Shown: piece after piece, positions 8,993 to 19,100 of the stretch
Numbering within the stretch: the first letter of the stretch is position 1
Layout of the letters: every line of letters begins with the position of its first letter
Assembly: GCA_020718105.1 (NCBI GenBank)
Contig: DYDA01000007.1
Location: forward strand, 1-64,000
Origin: Micavibrio sp.
GTDB lineage: Bacteria; Pseudomonadota; Alphaproteobacteria; UBA9219
Direction of reading: 5' to 3'
DNA length: 64,000 nucleotides
Notes under the pieces: model-generated
Databases searched by the model: none
Told to the model about the DNA's origin: nothing
What the model saw: only the letters and a program-made list of their open reading frames with translations
Translations under genes and position numbers: made by a program

Positions 8993-9061
8993 CAGCGAAT
9001 AAAAAGGAGCCGCTCTTTCTAGGGTGGTTGCCGGATCAGAACAAATGCGGTACAACGGGGC

Positions 9062-10351
9062 ATGAAAACCGCCACGCTTTTTGCCAATCAACAGGATCGT
9101 CCTTTGCCCGATCGCTTACGTCCTGCGGCGCTGGCGGATGTGGTGGGGCAGGGTCATGTATTGGCGCAAGGAGCGCCTTTGGGGCGCATGCTGGCGGCGG
9201 GGCGTTTGGCTTCGCTGGTTTTATGGGGGCCTCCAGGGTGCGGTAAGACGACCATCGCACGCCTTTTGGCGCAAACCGTCCATTTGTTTTTTGAGCCTGT
9301 CTCGGCGGTGTCTTCTGGCGTGGCGGATCTTCGCAAGGTGTTTGAGGCGGCGGCTTTGCGCCATGAAACGGGGCAGGGGACTCTTTTATTTGTGGACGAG
9401 ATTCACCGATTCACCCGCGCCCAGCAAGATGTCCTTTTGCCGTATGTTGAAGATGGCACGGTGACGCTTGTCGGCGCAACGACAGAGAATCCCTCCTTCG
9501 AATTAAACGGCGCGTTGCTCTCGCGCTGTCAGGTCTATGTTTTAAAGCGCCTTGATAACGAGGCGATGCGTCAGCTTATCGCTCGTGCAGAAAAGACGGA
9601 AAGGCGCAGCCTTTCACTGACAGATGAGGCGTATGAGGCGCTCATCGCGATGGCGGATGGTGATGGCCGTTATTTGCTGACGCTGGTTGAGGATCTTTTG
9701 CGAAGCCCACCTGCCGCGCCGCTGGATCCTGCTGCGCTCGCCGCGTTTGTGCAAAAGCGGCCCCCCTTGTACGATAAGGCGCAGGATAGCCACTATAACC
9801 TTATCAGTGCGCTGCATAAATCTATGCGCGGTTCCGATTGCGATGCCGCTTTGTATTGGTTGGCGCGGATGCTGGCGGGGGGAGAGGATCCGCGCTATAT
9901 AGCGCGGCGTATGCTGCGTTTTGCCTCCGAAGATGTTGGCATGGCTGATCCTCAAGCGCTGACGATCACGCTGGCAGCATGGCAGGCGTATGAAAGGCTT
10001 GGCTCACCCGAAGGCGAACTGGCGCTGGCTCATGCCGTTATTTATCTGGCGACCGCGCCAAAATCGAACGCCAGCTATGCGGCCTATAACGCGGCGGTGC
10101 GCTCTGCCGCGCAATATGGCTCGCTCATGCCACCCAAGCACATTCTCAACGCGCCAACCGCGATGATGAAAGAGCAAGGCTATGGCGAGGGGTATGCCTA
10201 TGACCCCGATACGCCCAAAGGCTTCTCTGGCCAGAATTATTTCCCCGATGGGATGCGCCGCGAGGTTTTTTATAAGCCCGCCCCGCGTGGCTTTGAGCGT
10301 GAGATTACCAAGCGCCTCGACTATTGGGCGGGTCTGCGCGAGAAGTCCTGA
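9062..10351 (+). CDS. rarA: Replication-associated recombination protein A (AAA+ ATPase)
   Basis: This 429-residue protein is of the RarA/MgsA/WRNIP1 family, which acts at stalled replication forks and on single-stranded DNA. Walker A is GPPGCGKTT (residues 56-64), Walker B is [10 protein letters not shown], sensor 1 is [22 protein letters not shown], and the C-terminal block [27 protein letters not shown]... corresponds to the family's tetramerisation region. The [13 protein letters not shown] ending is characteristic. The length is normal for the family. The ATG at 9062 follows gtacaacggggc, a moderate ribosome-binding site. The gene stands alone, convergent with the phosphatase gene 6 bases away. 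Confidence 0.95.
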   Translation: MKTATLFANQQDRPLPDRLRPAALADVVGQGHVLAQGAPLGRMLAAGRLASLVLWGPPGCGKTTIARLLAQTVHLFFEPVSAVSSGVADLRKVFEAAALRHETGQGTLLFVDEIHRFTRAQQDVLLPYVEDGTVTLVGATTENPSFELNGALLSRCQVYVLKRLDNEAMRQLIARAEKTERRSLSLTDEAYEALIAMADGDGRYLLTLVEDLLRSPPAAPLDPAALAAFVQKRPPLYDKAQDSHYNLISALHKSMRGSDCDAALYWLARMLAGGEDPRYIARRMLRFASEDVGMADPQALTITLAAWQAYERLGSPEGELALAHAVIYLATAPKSNASYAAYNAAVRSAAQYGSLMPPKHILNAPTAMMKEQGYGEGYAYDPDTPKGFSGQNYFPDGMRREVFYKPAPRGFEREITKRLDYWAGLREKS

Positions 10352-10357
10352 CGCGCT

Positions 10358-11086
10358 TTACGTTTGTAAAAAAGAATGAGTCTCGCCGTCCAGTATAAGG
10401 CAGGTTAGGCGGCCAGAGGCATAGGCCCCCGTATCAATGCCAATACGATTGGGGCGAATGTCAGGTTCCGGGCTTATGGTGTGGCCATGCACGACAACTT
10501 TCCCAAAGTTAGCGGTTGAGGCCAGAAAATCGCCGCGCATCCATAGTTGATCTTGCGGCTTTTGTTTCTCTAGGGGGATGCCTGCGCGAACGCCCGCATG
10601 GACAAAATAATAATCGCCATAAGTTACGGCGAAAAGGGTGTCTTCTAAAAACAGGCGATGCGCGGGGGGCATTTTCTCCGAAAGGCTTTTGTGAAGAGCT
10701 TCCGCTTTGTGTTTTTGAATGCCGCCAAAAACGCTCACGCCATAACTGGCGGCGGTGGCCGTTCCCCCTAATTGCAGCCAAACAGGGGCAACGGACAAAT
10801 CGCCCTTCACCATGGAAAGAAGCATTTCTTCATGATTGCCGCGAAGGAAGTGGGGGACAAGGTTTGCTGCGAAGCCGCCGGTCAGCCGTTCGATCACGCC
10901 GCGCGAGTCAAGGCCTCGATCAACATAATCACCAAGAAAAATCAGTTTTTTCTTTTTGTCCGCATGCTGCGTCGCGTCAGCCTCAATCATCGCAAGAAGG
11001 CGCGTGAGTAAATCAAGACGGCCATGAACATCGCCGATGGCATAAAGCCGCGTGGCGGCGGGCGTGGAAGGAAGGGGCTTATTCAT
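10358..11086 (-). CDS. PPP-family metallophosphoesterase (serine/threonine phosphatase type)
   Basis: A 242-residue cytoplasmic phosphoesterase. The three PPP signature motifs are intact: YAIGDVHGRLDLL (residues about 16-28), FLGDYVDRGLDSRGVIERL and FLRGNHEEMLLSM, with a later VVHGHT histidine motif. These bind two metal ions. Relatives include bacterial PrpA/lambda-type phosphatases and ApaH-like enzymes; the substrate cannot be told from sequence. It is transcribed alone and ends 6 bases from the convergent rarA. Confidence 0.88.
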   Translation of the reverse strand: MNKPLPSTPAATRLYAIGDVHGRLDLLTRLLAMIEADATQHADKKKKLIFLGDYVDRGLDSRGVIERLTGGFAANLVPHFLRGNHEEMLLSMVKGDLSVAPVWLQLGGTATAASYGVSVFGGIQKHKAEALHKSLSEKMPPAHRLFLEDTLFAVTYGDYYFVHAGVRAGIPLEKQKPQDQLWMRGDFLASTANFGKVVVHGHTISPEPDIRPNRIGIDTGAYASGRLTCLILDGETHSFLQT

Positions 11087-11177
11087 AGAGCCTATTCTAA
11101 CCGCCTGCCTTTAAAAGCGCGATAGGTTTGTGAAGGGAAAATAGATATTTTGCATAACCTTGCTATCATTTCCCTCC

Positions 11178-11342
11178 GTCATCCCGCACGCAGCGTTTGA
11201 CGATGTCAAACGCGAAGATGCGGGACCCAGTTGAATTCTCTTTGTTTCGCAAAAAACAAGGATCGGGATTGTTGAAAAGAAAAGTTTTTAACTGGGTCCC
11301 GCATCTTCGCGACGCACACGCGTCGCTTCGTGCGGGATGACG
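11178..11342. repeat. Composite inverted repeat of about 165 bases
   Basis: The two arms begin and end with CGTCATCCCGCACG / CGTGCGGGATGACG, and the inner arms share GGGACCCAGTT / AACTGGGTCCC around a roughly 50-base loop. It resembles a miniature inverted-repeat element. A partial extra copy (cgtgtgggatgacg) follows at about 11370. Confidence 0.7.
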
Positions 11343-11410
11343 AGGGGGGGCGACGCTAACGCATCGCTTCGTGTGGGATGACGGTGGGGTAAGCAAAGGG
11401 TCTACTGCTT

Positions 11411-11439
11411 GCCAACGCTTCATTCACGAGGGGTATAAT
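11411..11439 (+). promoter_or_regulatory. Motif copy containing the probable leuA promoter
   Basis: Reads GCCAACGCTTCATTCACGAGGGGTATAAT. TATAAT is a perfect -10 box. TTGCCA 19 bases upstream could serve as a -35. It is about 70 bases upstream of the leader peptide. It is also a member of the ACCAAC...GGTATA repeat family, which supports a promoter role for at least some copies. Confidence 0.5.
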
Positions 11440-11510
11440 AGTTTCTTCTTGAATTTTAGCGCTTTTTGTGGATACTGGTTCTTATGACGAAGTTAAGCAG
11501 CCCTTTCACC

Positions 11511-11573
11511 ATGAACACCGCGCTCTCTTTGAGCCTCGCGGCGCTGCTTCTTGCGCGTTCAGCGCGCACATAA
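11511..11573 (+). CDS. leuL: Leucine-rich leader peptide of the leuA operon
   Basis: A 20-codon ORF encodes MNTALSLSLAALLLARSART, with six leucines in ten residues, ending at taa 11571-11573 about 55 bases before leuA. Too short for the ORF track. Leader peptides rich in the pathway's amino acid are known attenuation devices in front of leuA in proteobacteria. A hairpin (TGCGCG-TTCA-GCGCGCA) overlaps its last codons, and a run of six T lies just before leuA (cggactcctttttt), but I could not draw a convincing terminator stem for that run. Its ribosome-binding site is weak. Confidence 0.65.
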   Translation: MNTALSLSLAALLLARSART

Positions 11574-11629
11574 GACTTCCTTTCCCCCAAGCTATCGGAC
11601 TCCTTTTTTAAACAGCAACGGTGATTGCC

Positions 11630-13360
11630 ATGTTGAAACAGCCATGCCTGAAATACAGGCACTTTGCGGCTATGCCCTTTCCACAAAGGACGTGGCCGAA
11701 CAAGATAATAACCCAAGCCCCCATCTGGGCCAGCAGCGATTTAAGAGATGGCAATCAGGCCATCAGAAAGCCGATGGACGTTCCGACAAAACTGGCTTTT
11801 TTCGAAAGACTCTGCGCGATAGGGTTTAAGGAAATCGAGGTCGGTTTTCCTTCGGCCTCGGACATTGATTTTGAGGTTGTTCGAACTTTGATCCAGCAGG
11901 ATTTGATCCCCAAGGATGTTTGTATCGGGGGCTTGACGGCGGCTGTCCCCGAGCAGATTGATAAAACGATTGAGGCTTTGGCAGGGGCAAGGCGTGCCAA
12001 TATCCATGTGTTTGTTGGCACGTCGCCTCAATTCCGTGACACTGTTTTTAAAATGTCAAAAACAGAAATCATGGCGATGGCGATCACTCATGTCCGTTAT
12101 ATTAAAGAGCAAGTGGCGCGCTATCCTGAAACGGAATGGGTGCTGCAATTTAGTCCAGAGGCTTTCTCGCAAACGGAATTGCCTTTTATTTGTGATGTTT
12201 GCAATGCCGTTGTTGATGTTTGGGGGGCGACGCCTGAGAACAAGATCATCTTGAATCTTCCTGCAACGGTTGAGGCTTGTTCCCCCAACCAGTACGCCGA
12301 TATGATCGAATGGGTGGGTAGCCATCTGGAAAAGCGCGACAGCACCGTCATGAGTCTGCACACCCACAATGATCGTGGCATGGCGGTTGCGGCGGCAGAA
12401 ATGGGCCTGTTGGCAGGCGCGGATCGCGTCGAGGGCTGTTTGCTGGGCAATGGGGAGCGTACAGGCAATATGGACTTGGTCACGCTGGCCCTGAACCTGT
12501 ACACGCAAGGGGTTGACCCCAAGTTGGATTTTTCGAACTTGGAGGAGACGAAAGAATTCGTTGAATCCTGTACGGGGATTCCGACGCATGCCCGCCATCC
12601 TTATGCGGGTGACTTGGTCTTTACGGCCTATTCGGGAACCCACCAAGGCGCGATCAGAAAAGGGTTGGCGGCGATGGAGGCCAAGACTTTTTGGGATGTT
12701 CCGTACTTGTTGATTGACCCCAAAGACATCGGGTATGGCTATGACAAGCTCATTCGCGTCAATAGCCAGTCCGGCAAAGGGGGTGTGGCCCATCAGTTGC
12801 AAACGCATTACGGCGTTGTGTTGCCCAAGGCGATGGAAAAGCCCTTTAGCCTTGTCGTTCAAAAGGAGGCCGAGGCAACGGGGGCAGAGGTTGATCCCCA
12901 AAGGATTTGGGAAATCTTTCATCAAGAATACTTGAATGACCCAAGCGCGGCGGTTCGCTATGTCGGTCACACTTTGTGTGACAGGCCGGATTCGGGGCTT
13001 CAGGGCGTATCGTTGACGGTCGCTGTCAAAGGGCAAGAGAGGACGTTCCAAGGCGAAGGCAATGGCCCGATTGATGCGGCTGTTCATGCCTTGGCGTTGC
13101 CCGTCGATGTTCGCGTGTATGAAGAGCGCTCTTTGGGGGAGGGGTCTAACGCGCCCGCCTTGGCTTGGGTCGAGATGGCCGTGAAGGATCAGGCTCCCTC
13201 GTTTTTCGGCGCAGGCCTTAACGACAACACAGTTACGGCGTCGATTCAGGCCGTTGTTAGTGCCGTTAATCAGGCCATCAAACAGGGGGCGGTGGACATA
13301 ACCGTGCCTTGCCGTGAGGCGCGGCCTCAAACGAAAGAGACTCTCAAACTGATTGTTTAA
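11630..13360 (+). CDS. leuA: 2-isopropylmalate synthase, long form
   Basis: A 576-residue enzyme of leucine biosynthesis that joins acetyl-CoA and 2-oxoisovalerate. The N-terminal APIWASSDLRDGNQAI is the HMGL catalytic signature, followed by SLHTHNDRGMAVAAAE (metal-binding His pair) and ERTGNMDLVTLALN. The last about 130 residues form the allosteric LeuA dimer domain, expected to bind leucine. I take the ATG at 11630 (MLKQPCLKYR), which matches the usual start of this type, rather than the gtg at 11621. A leucine-rich leader peptide precedes it, so expression is probably attenuated by leucine as well. No other leu genes are adjacent. Confidence 0.94.
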   Translation: MLKQPCLKYRHFAAMPFPQRTWPNKIITQAPIWASSDLRDGNQAIRKPMDVPTKLAFFERLCAIGFKEIEVGFPSASDIDFEVVRTLIQQDLIPKDVCIGGLTAAVPEQIDKTIEALAGARRANIHVFVGTSPQFRDTVFKMSKTEIMAMAITHVRYIKEQVARYPETEWVLQFSPEAFSQTELPFICDVCNAVVDVWGATPENKIILNLPATVEACSPNQYADMIEWVGSHLEKRDSTVMSLHTHNDRGMAVAAAEMGLLAGADRVEGCLLGNGERTGNMDLVTLALNLYTQGVDPKLDFSNLEETKEFVESCTGIPTHARHPYAGDLVFTAYSGTHQGAIRKGLAAMEAKTFWDVPYLLIDPKDIGYGYDKLIRVNSQSGKGGVAHQLQTHYGVVLPKAMEKPFSLVVQKEAEATGAEVDPQRIWEIFHQEYLNDPSAAVRYVGHTLCDRPDSGLQGVSLTVAVKGQERTFQGEGNGPIDAAVHALALPVDVRVYEERSLGEGSNAPALAWVEMAVKDQAPSFFGAGLNDNTVTASIQAVVSAVNQAIKQGAVDITVPCREARPQTKETLKLIV

Positions 13361-13458
13361 GGGAAAAGCGAGGGACAGTTCTTAACGGGGCTGTTCCTCG
13401 CCGTTTTCCTGTTTGCTCCCTCTTGTGCTTTGCGGATTTAGCCCGTAAAGTCGCGCCC

Positions 13459-13731
13459 ATGACGAAGACAACAGAAAACCAAAGCGCGGCGGGGGTGGCT
13501 CCTTTGCCACATGATATCGCCGCCATGAGCTTTGAGGACGCGATGGCCGAGCTGGAAAAGCTTGTCCGCCAGCTTGAAGATGGTCGTGCTAAGCTTGACG
13601 ACGCCATCGGCGCGTATGAACGTGGCGCTCTCCTTAAACGCCACCTTGCGATCAAGTTGCACGAGGCGCAGGCGCGGATCGAGTCCATTACGGTGCTGGA
13701 AGACGGCTCTGTCAAAACGTCTGCCCTTTAA
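13459..13731 (+). CDS. xseB: Exodeoxyribonuclease VII small subunit
   Basis: A 90-residue helical protein with the XseB core (SFEDAMAELEKLVRQLEDGRAKLDDAIGAYERGALLKRHLAIKLHEAQARIESI), the helical hairpin that binds the large subunit XseA. It starts at the ATG 13459 (MTKTTEN). The longer ORF of the track adds 12 residues without a better start. ispA follows after about 35 bases, the common xseB-ispA arrangement in proteobacteria. Confidence 0.93.
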   Translation: MTKTTENQSAAGVAPLPHDIAAMSFEDAMAELEKLVRQLEDGRAKLDDAIGAYERGALLKRHLAIKLHEAQARIESITVLEDGSVKTSAL

Positions 13732-13765
13732 CGATCTTGTTTTAAGAAGAAGAGAAAAACCAGCC

Positions 13766-14665
13766 ATGCCTTCAATCAGCCCCTCCCTTTCTGCCGCTAT
13801 GGTTCATGCGGCGTCCTCCGTTGTCGAAACGATGGAGCGTATCCTTCCCAAGTCTGAGTTTGCCGAACAGAAGTTGTTTGATGCCATGCGCTATAGCGTT
13901 CTTGGCGGAGGCAAGCGGCTGCGCCCGTTTTTGGTTTTAAACACCGCGCAGATTTTTGGCGTGGACGAAGATTGTGCCCTTCGCGCAGCGGCGGCCATTG
14001 AATGTCTGCACTGCTATTCCTTGGTGCATGACGATCTGCCCGCCATGGACAATTCCGAGCTGCGTCGTGGCCAACCGACGGTGCATATCAAGTTTGACGA
14101 AGCGACGGCCGTGTTGGCAGGCGATGCTTTGCTGACCATCGCGTTTGAGATTCTGGCCGATCCTCGCACGCACGAAGACCCTAACGTGCGCTGCGCGTTG
14201 GTGGCGACGTTGGCACGGGCTTCGGGCGCGAATGGTATGATCGGTGGGCAAATGCTGGATCTGATCGCTGAAACGACGGCGCTGGATATCGGTGCGATCA
14301 CGCGCTTACAGCGTATGAAAACGGGTGAGCTTATCGCGTGCTCCACTGAAATGGGCGGCCTTTTGGGCAAGGCGTCGCCGCAGCATTTGGCGGCGCTTCG
14401 CGCCTATGCGCATGATCTGGGACTCGCCTTCCAGATTATCGATGATCTTTTGGATGCCGAAGGCACGCCAGAGGAAACAGGCAAGCCGACAGGCCGCGAT
14501 GAAAAAGCGGGCAAGGCGACGTTTGTCACAATTCTAGGCGCTGACCGTGCACGCCATCAGGCGAAGCTTTTGTCCGAGCAAGCGATCCAACATCTCAGCG
14601 TTTTCGAAGGCCGCGCCAAGAACCTTGAAGATGTCGCCCGCTTTGTCGTGGATCGTAAGGCTTAA
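13766..14665 (+). CDS. ispA: Farnesyl/geranyl diphosphate synthase
   Basis: A 299-residue trans-isoprenyl diphosphate synthase. The first aspartate-rich motif is LVHDDLPAMD and the second is IIDDLLD, with GGKRLRPFLVL binding isopentenyl diphosphate. Chain length and xseB adjacency point to farnesyl diphosphate synthase, feeding quinone side chains and undecaprenyl phosphate. The true start is ATG 13766 (MPSISPS); the track ORF begins far upstream in another frame of xseB. No dxs follows, unlike in many relatives. The stop is one base from the convergent 106-residue gene. Confidence 0.94.
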   Translation: MPSISPSLSAAMVHAASSVVETMERILPKSEFAEQKLFDAMRYSVLGGGKRLRPFLVLNTAQIFGVDEDCALRAAAAIECLHCYSLVHDDLPAMDNSELRRGQPTVHIKFDEATAVLAGDALLTIAFEILADPRTHEDPNVRCALVATLARASGANGMIGGQMLDLIAETTALDIGAITRLQRMKTGELIACSTEMGGLLGKASPQHLAALRAYAHDLGLAFQIIDDLLDAEGTPEETGKPTGRDEKAGKATFVTILGADRARHQAKLLSEQAIQHLSVFEGRAKNLEDVARFVVDRKA

Positions 14666-14986
14666 TTACCCAGCCACCAAAGCGCGAAGCCAGTTCACAA
14701 TGTTTCTTTTGGTTCGTTTTTCAAAGGTGGGCGCTGTTGCTGCGTTGGGCCGTCCCTTAGCCACAAACGCCAAAACCTCTTGAGGTGTGAGGTGTCGTGG
14801 ATTTTGATCATCTTCGCATCGCGCCACAAGAACAGCGGCCACCGATGGCCATGCCTCTTTGATGGATGTCGGCGCTTTTACTGTGACGCGTGCGCCGTCT
14901 TGGCTTAGCTCTCCTAAAATGATGTAAGGAAAGCAGGCAAAGCCTGTTGCGGTGCAGCCTGATGGGCCAAAATAGGAATCTGTCAT
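14666..14986 (-). CDS. Unrecognised 106-residue protein
   Basis: I do not recognise a family. The protein is soluble, with four Cys, two of them near the start (SGCTATGFACFPYIILGEL), and a basic C-terminus (EKRTKRNIVNWLRALVAG). The ATG at 14986 has a ribosome-binding site (gtgaggg), which supports a real gene. It abuts ispA tail to tail and sits downstream of phosphofructokinase in the opposite direction of ispA. Confidence 0.55.
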   Translation of the reverse strand: MTDSYFGPSGCTATGFACFPYIILGELSQDGARVTVKAPTSIKEAWPSVAAVLVARCEDDQNPRHLTPQEVLAFVAKGRPNAATAPTFEKRTKRNIVNWLRALVAG

Positions 14987-15076
14987 AGAAAGACACCCTC
15001 ACAAACAGCATTGTCCTTTCGCCTTTGTCACGCGCTGCCTTTGCGGTGAACAAAAAAGAGAGGGCGAGGCTTCCCT

Positions 15077-16162
15077 TTAATTACCAAGGCAAATGCCAAG
15101 GCCGCGTGCGGTCTTGACCAATGAACCTTCGGGATCCACCATTTGATAGTTAGAAATGGCATCCAAAATGGGAACGTCAATGATCTCGCGGTTTGACCAA
15201 GCGACCATACGATCATCCTTGCCATCGCGGATCAATTCAACGGCGTGAACGCCAAAGGCTGCGGCCAACATGCGATCCTGTGCGCTGGGCTGGCCGCCAC
15301 GTTGAACGTGACCAAGGACGGTGACTCGCGTTTCGGCTTGGCACAATTCGGCAATTTCAGCGCCGATATAATGGCCGATCCCGCCAAAGCGTTGCTGGCC
15401 GCCGTAGAAAGATTTCATCAAAGGTTCGCCGTTCACGGTCTTGACGGCCTCAGACACGACGATAAGGGCGAAGTTGCGACCATTCTCGCGGATTTTCTTG
15501 ATATGCGCTGCCACCTTTTCCAGAGAATAGGGGATTTCAGGAAGCAAAATCACGTCTGCGCCGCCCGCAATGCCCGCCGTCAGGGCAATATGGCCAGCAT
15601 CGCGTCCCATGACTTCCAAAATCATGATGCGGTCATGGCTGGCTGCGGTGGGTTGCAAGCGATCCAGCGCTTCGGTTGCGACGGAAACAGCGGTATCAAA
15701 ACCGATCGATGTCTCGGTTTTGCCCAGATCGTTATCGATGGTTTTGGGAATGCCGATCAGCGTGAATTGGCCTTGTTGCGCAAGGCGGCGCAAGATGGCG
15801 AGCGAGCCGTCGCCGCCGATGCCGATCATGGCCTCACACCCAAGGCTGCGGAAGCCTTCGATGATGGTTTGTGCCATATCCTTGGTCGTGCCGTCAGGCA
15901 TGGGGTAGGCAAAGGGATTGCCCTTATTGGTTGTTCCTAAAACCGTGCCGCCTTGGCGCAGCATGGTCGCGCCCACATCGTCCACGGTTAGCTTGCGCAC
16001 GCGGATGGGGCGATCGATCAAGCCTTGCGTTCCGTCTTTAAGGCCAAAGACCTCCCAACCAAGAGCGCTGGCGCTTAGGACAACGGAGCGAATAACGGCG
16101 TTAAGACCGGCGCAGTCGCCGCCGCTTGTTAGAATGGCGATTTTTTTGGATTGTGATGGCAT
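15077..16162 (-). CDS. pfkA: 6-phosphofructokinase with mixed ATP/PPi-type motifs
   Basis: A 361-residue phosphofructokinase. ILTSGGDCAGLNAVIR begins the nucleotide/phosphate site. GGDGS (residues 116-120) has Gly119 where PPi-dependent enzymes have Asp, which indicates ATP use. PKTIDND has Lys140 where classical bacterial ATP enzymes have Gly, which is typical of the PPi-type and of the atypical ATP-dependent clade. MGRDAGHIALTAGIAGGAD and LGHVQRGGQPSAQDR bind fructose 6-phosphate. The combination suggests an ATP-dependent member of the longer group lacking classical allosteric control. Its presence implies a complete Embden-Meyerhof path, less common among alphaproteobacteria. It lies 24 bases after the giant gene's end. 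Confidence 0.88.
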   Translation of the reverse strand: MPSQSKKIAILTSGGDCAGLNAVIRSVVLSASALGWEVFGLKDGTQGLIDRPIRVRKLTVDDVGATMLRQGGTVLGTTNKGNPFAYPMPDGTTKDMAQTIIEGFRSLGCEAMIGIGGDGSLAILRRLAQQGQFTLIGIPKTIDNDLGKTETSIGFDTAVSVATEALDRLQPTAASHDRIMILEVMGRDAGHIALTAGIAGGADVILLPEIPYSLEKVAAHIKKIRENGRNFALIVVSEAVKTVNGEPLMKSFYGGQQRFGGIGHYIGAEIAELCQAETRVTVLGHVQRGGQPSAQDRMLAAAFGVHAVELIRDGKDDRMVAWSNREIIDVPILDAISNYQMVDPEGSLVKTARGLGICLGN

Positions 16163-16186
16163 AGAAAGAGTATCCCCTTTTTTGTC

Positions 16187-19100
16187 CTAGCTGATTTTCT
16201 TTAGGCTGTTGATGGCCTGTTGTTGTAGAGACCCATCCACGGCATCGCTCATCGCGCCGCCTGTATGGGATAGTTGATCAAGGATTTGCTCCAAGGAACC
16301 AAGCAGATCATCGCCTTGAAGTTTAAGCGTGACGCGCATGCGATCCGTGCGTTGTTGCATTTCCTCCATCATGGCGTTCATCGCTGTGATTTGTTCTTGC
16401 GAACCCACAACACCGGAATTCACGCGGCTTACTTGATCGGCATAGGCTTGCGCGACGGATTGAATGATGCCCGTTACGGTCTGTCCGCCTTCGGCCATTG
16501 TCCTCATTTGCTTCTCAATCGTTTGGGCGACTTCGGCCAGCTTGGCGACAGCCGCTTCGCTGACATTGTCGGCCAAAACGCGCGTTGAGTTGAGGCGATC
16601 CGCGACACCGCCCAAATGCGAGAACGCTTGTTGCATGTGGCCGACCAGATCGGTTTCGTGGCGCTTGATGCCTTCGCTGGCTGATCCGATGCGGCTGAGA
16701 AGCCCATCGATTTGATCGCCAAAACCGCCCAGAAGTTTCGCCACTTCCTCCGTCGCGACGCGCATACGAGCCGTGCGGTCGGTCAGTTGATTGGCCGTGT
16801 CCTTGCTGGTTTGATCAAAGCGAACGGCAATCTTTTCAACATCGACAACGGTTCCCGCCATCGCTGCGCGAAGGCTGGTTCCTGTGCGATCAAGCTGCGC
16901 TGTGATTTGCATCAGACCGCGATTGATGTCGTCAATTTGTGTTTGCACGCCGCCGCGAACGCGCTCTAGCTGTTCGCGGAAGTTTTGGCTGGCACCGACC
17001 ATTTTGCCTTCGGCATTTTCGGTCATGGCCGTCAGTTGCTCCACTTGCTTGGACAAAGCGTCGCCCGCGATGCCAAGGCGCTGCGTCGTCGTTCCCGCCC
17101 GCGCTTCAATCGTCTCAAACTCATGAGCCAATTTAGAGGCGGTCTGCAGCGTATCGCCGCGTAGTTGAGCAAGGCGGTCACTGGCGGCAGAAAGCTGCGT
17201 GATCGTCTGCGAGGCTTTTTCAACCAGATCCTTTTGCTCGTTCGACAATGTGCCTGTTCCGGCTTTGATCGATTCAAGTTGCGTTTTCAGCGCTTCGTTG
17301 AACTGGCGCAGGGTTTGATCGGCGGTTTCCGCAACGCTGGTCAGATGACGGGCTTCGTCCATCATCGTGTCGCGAACCGCGCCCGCCGTGCTGATGCAAC
17401 GATCCGTTGTCTTGAGCATGGATTCGGCGATGTCGCCCGTTTGCGTCTTGAACGTCTTGGCGGCGCTTTCGATATCCTTGGCGCTGCGACCCAAAAGGGC
17501 AGGGAGCTGCACCGTTTCCTCGCGCACCGTATCGGCGGCTTGGGTAAGGGCGGATTCCGAAGAGGCAAGATTGGCACGCAGCGCATCGCTTTGAATGGCC
17601 AAAGCGCTGCCCGCGCCCATGACTTGTTCAACCGCGCGACCCGACAAATCGGCAATCGTTTGCAGCTCTTTTTCCAGTGTCGTGCGCGTGTCTGTCAGGC
17701 GAGCGGTCGCCTTTTCAAGAATGGTGCGCGTCTCGCGGTCGCTTTCGTTCATCGTCGCGATCAGCGATACGAGTTGCGAGGTTGACTTCTCCGCCGTCTC
17801 GGCCAAACGCAGGCCATGGCTTTCCGTCATATCGCTGGCGTCTGAGATCAACTTGACGCTCTCACGAACCTTCTCGTTGACATTGCCGATGTGGCTTTGG
17901 GCTTGCGTCGCGATGACGGCCAGATTATCCGCCTGCTTTTGCAAGGTCTCGCCAGAGGCTTTCGCGATGGTTGAGAAATCAAGACCTGACTTGTCAATCA
18001 CATTGGAGACTTGGCTGCTCTGTTGTTTCAGATGGCTGACCGTTGTGTCCAGTTGGGCCATAACGACGCGAACTTGCTCAATCGTCTTGTCCGCTTCGTC
18101 CTTTGTTGTTTCGCGAATGGTGCGGGCTTCCTCGTGCAGGCTTCCCGTGGCCTTAAGCATATCGCGCACTTGCTCTTCGGCTTTTTGCGTGTGCTGCGCG
18201 ATGGTGAGGGCTTCGTCGGCAAGGCCTGTGCTGGCAGAGCGAACAGAGGCCAGAGCGTTTTGCGTTTGGTCATCCAACGAGGCCATCTGCCGCGTGATTT
18301 GGCCTGTGCTGTCCACAATGCGCGCCGCGCTGCGTTCGGCGGCGGCGGCGGTTTCGTCTTGCGCCAACGTCAGGCGCGTGATCATACCACCCAGCATTTC
18401 GCGTTGAACGTCCAAGGACGATCCCAAAGAGGATTGTTTTTCTTCGATGTGACCCAAGTTGGCGTTGATGGCCGTTGTCTGCTGCGTGACGGTGCTGCCC
18501 AAATTGGCGAGCGTCGTCTCGGCCGCAAGGCTGGCATCGCGCAGAACTTTGGCGTTGCCGTCCAGTTTGCCTACCAACGTGCCAAGCGTTTCTTCGGTCA
18601 TTTGCGTTTCGCTGCGCAGTTGGCTGCAAACGTCGCTGGCTTGCTTTTGCATGGCGGTTGCGCTGTCCAAAAGGCTCTTGGTTTGTGCCTCGGCTGTGCC
18701 TGTGCTGGCGATCAGTGTCGCTGTTTCCTTGGTCAGTCCTTCGTTCGCCGCGTGGATGGAGGTGAGCGACGCGCTGGCGCGGTTCTCCAAGCGTTCCATC
18801 TGGCTGGTGATTTGCTGCGTGCCGTCTGAAAGGCGACTGGCGGCGCGTTCGGCGGCGCTGGCGGTTTCGTCTTGCGCGACCGATAGGCGGGCGACCAGTG
18901 TGCTAAGTGTTTCGCGTTGCGCTTCCATGGCCTGCGTCAAGCCTTGCTGGCGGCTGGCGATTTGATCCATGGATTCGTTCAGGTTAGCGGCCTGACGAGC
19001 GATGCCCGTTTGTAGATCGGTCAGCGCCGTGCTGGCGGTTCCGCTGATGCTTTGCATGGTTGTGCCGCTTGTGCCTAGGCGCTCCAGCAAGCTTTGCATA

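Larger units (their letters stand above)
8331..9061. other. Repeat-rich 730-base spacer between divergent genes
   Basis: No credible gene lies here; ORFs of the track in this stretch run through palindromes. It holds one nested palindromic element (8582-8753), two opposed small palindromes (8868-8887 and 8925-8944), and four copies of the ACCAAC...GGTATA motif, two toward each flanking gene. Confidence 0.75.
11087..11510. other. Intergenic region with a large inverted repeat and the leuA promoter region
   Basis: There is no gene. A composite inverted repeat at about 11178-11342 has the arms CGTCATCCCGCACG...GATGCGGGACCCAGTTGAA and TTAACTGGGTCCCGCATC...CGTGCGGGATGACG. A candidate promoter for leuA lies in its right part (TATAAT at 11434-11439). 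Confidence 0.65.

Noticed and set aside
12056-13330. 424-residue ORF on the minus strand of leuA
   Set aside because: It is antisense to an intact leuA and arises from the codon bias of the true gene.
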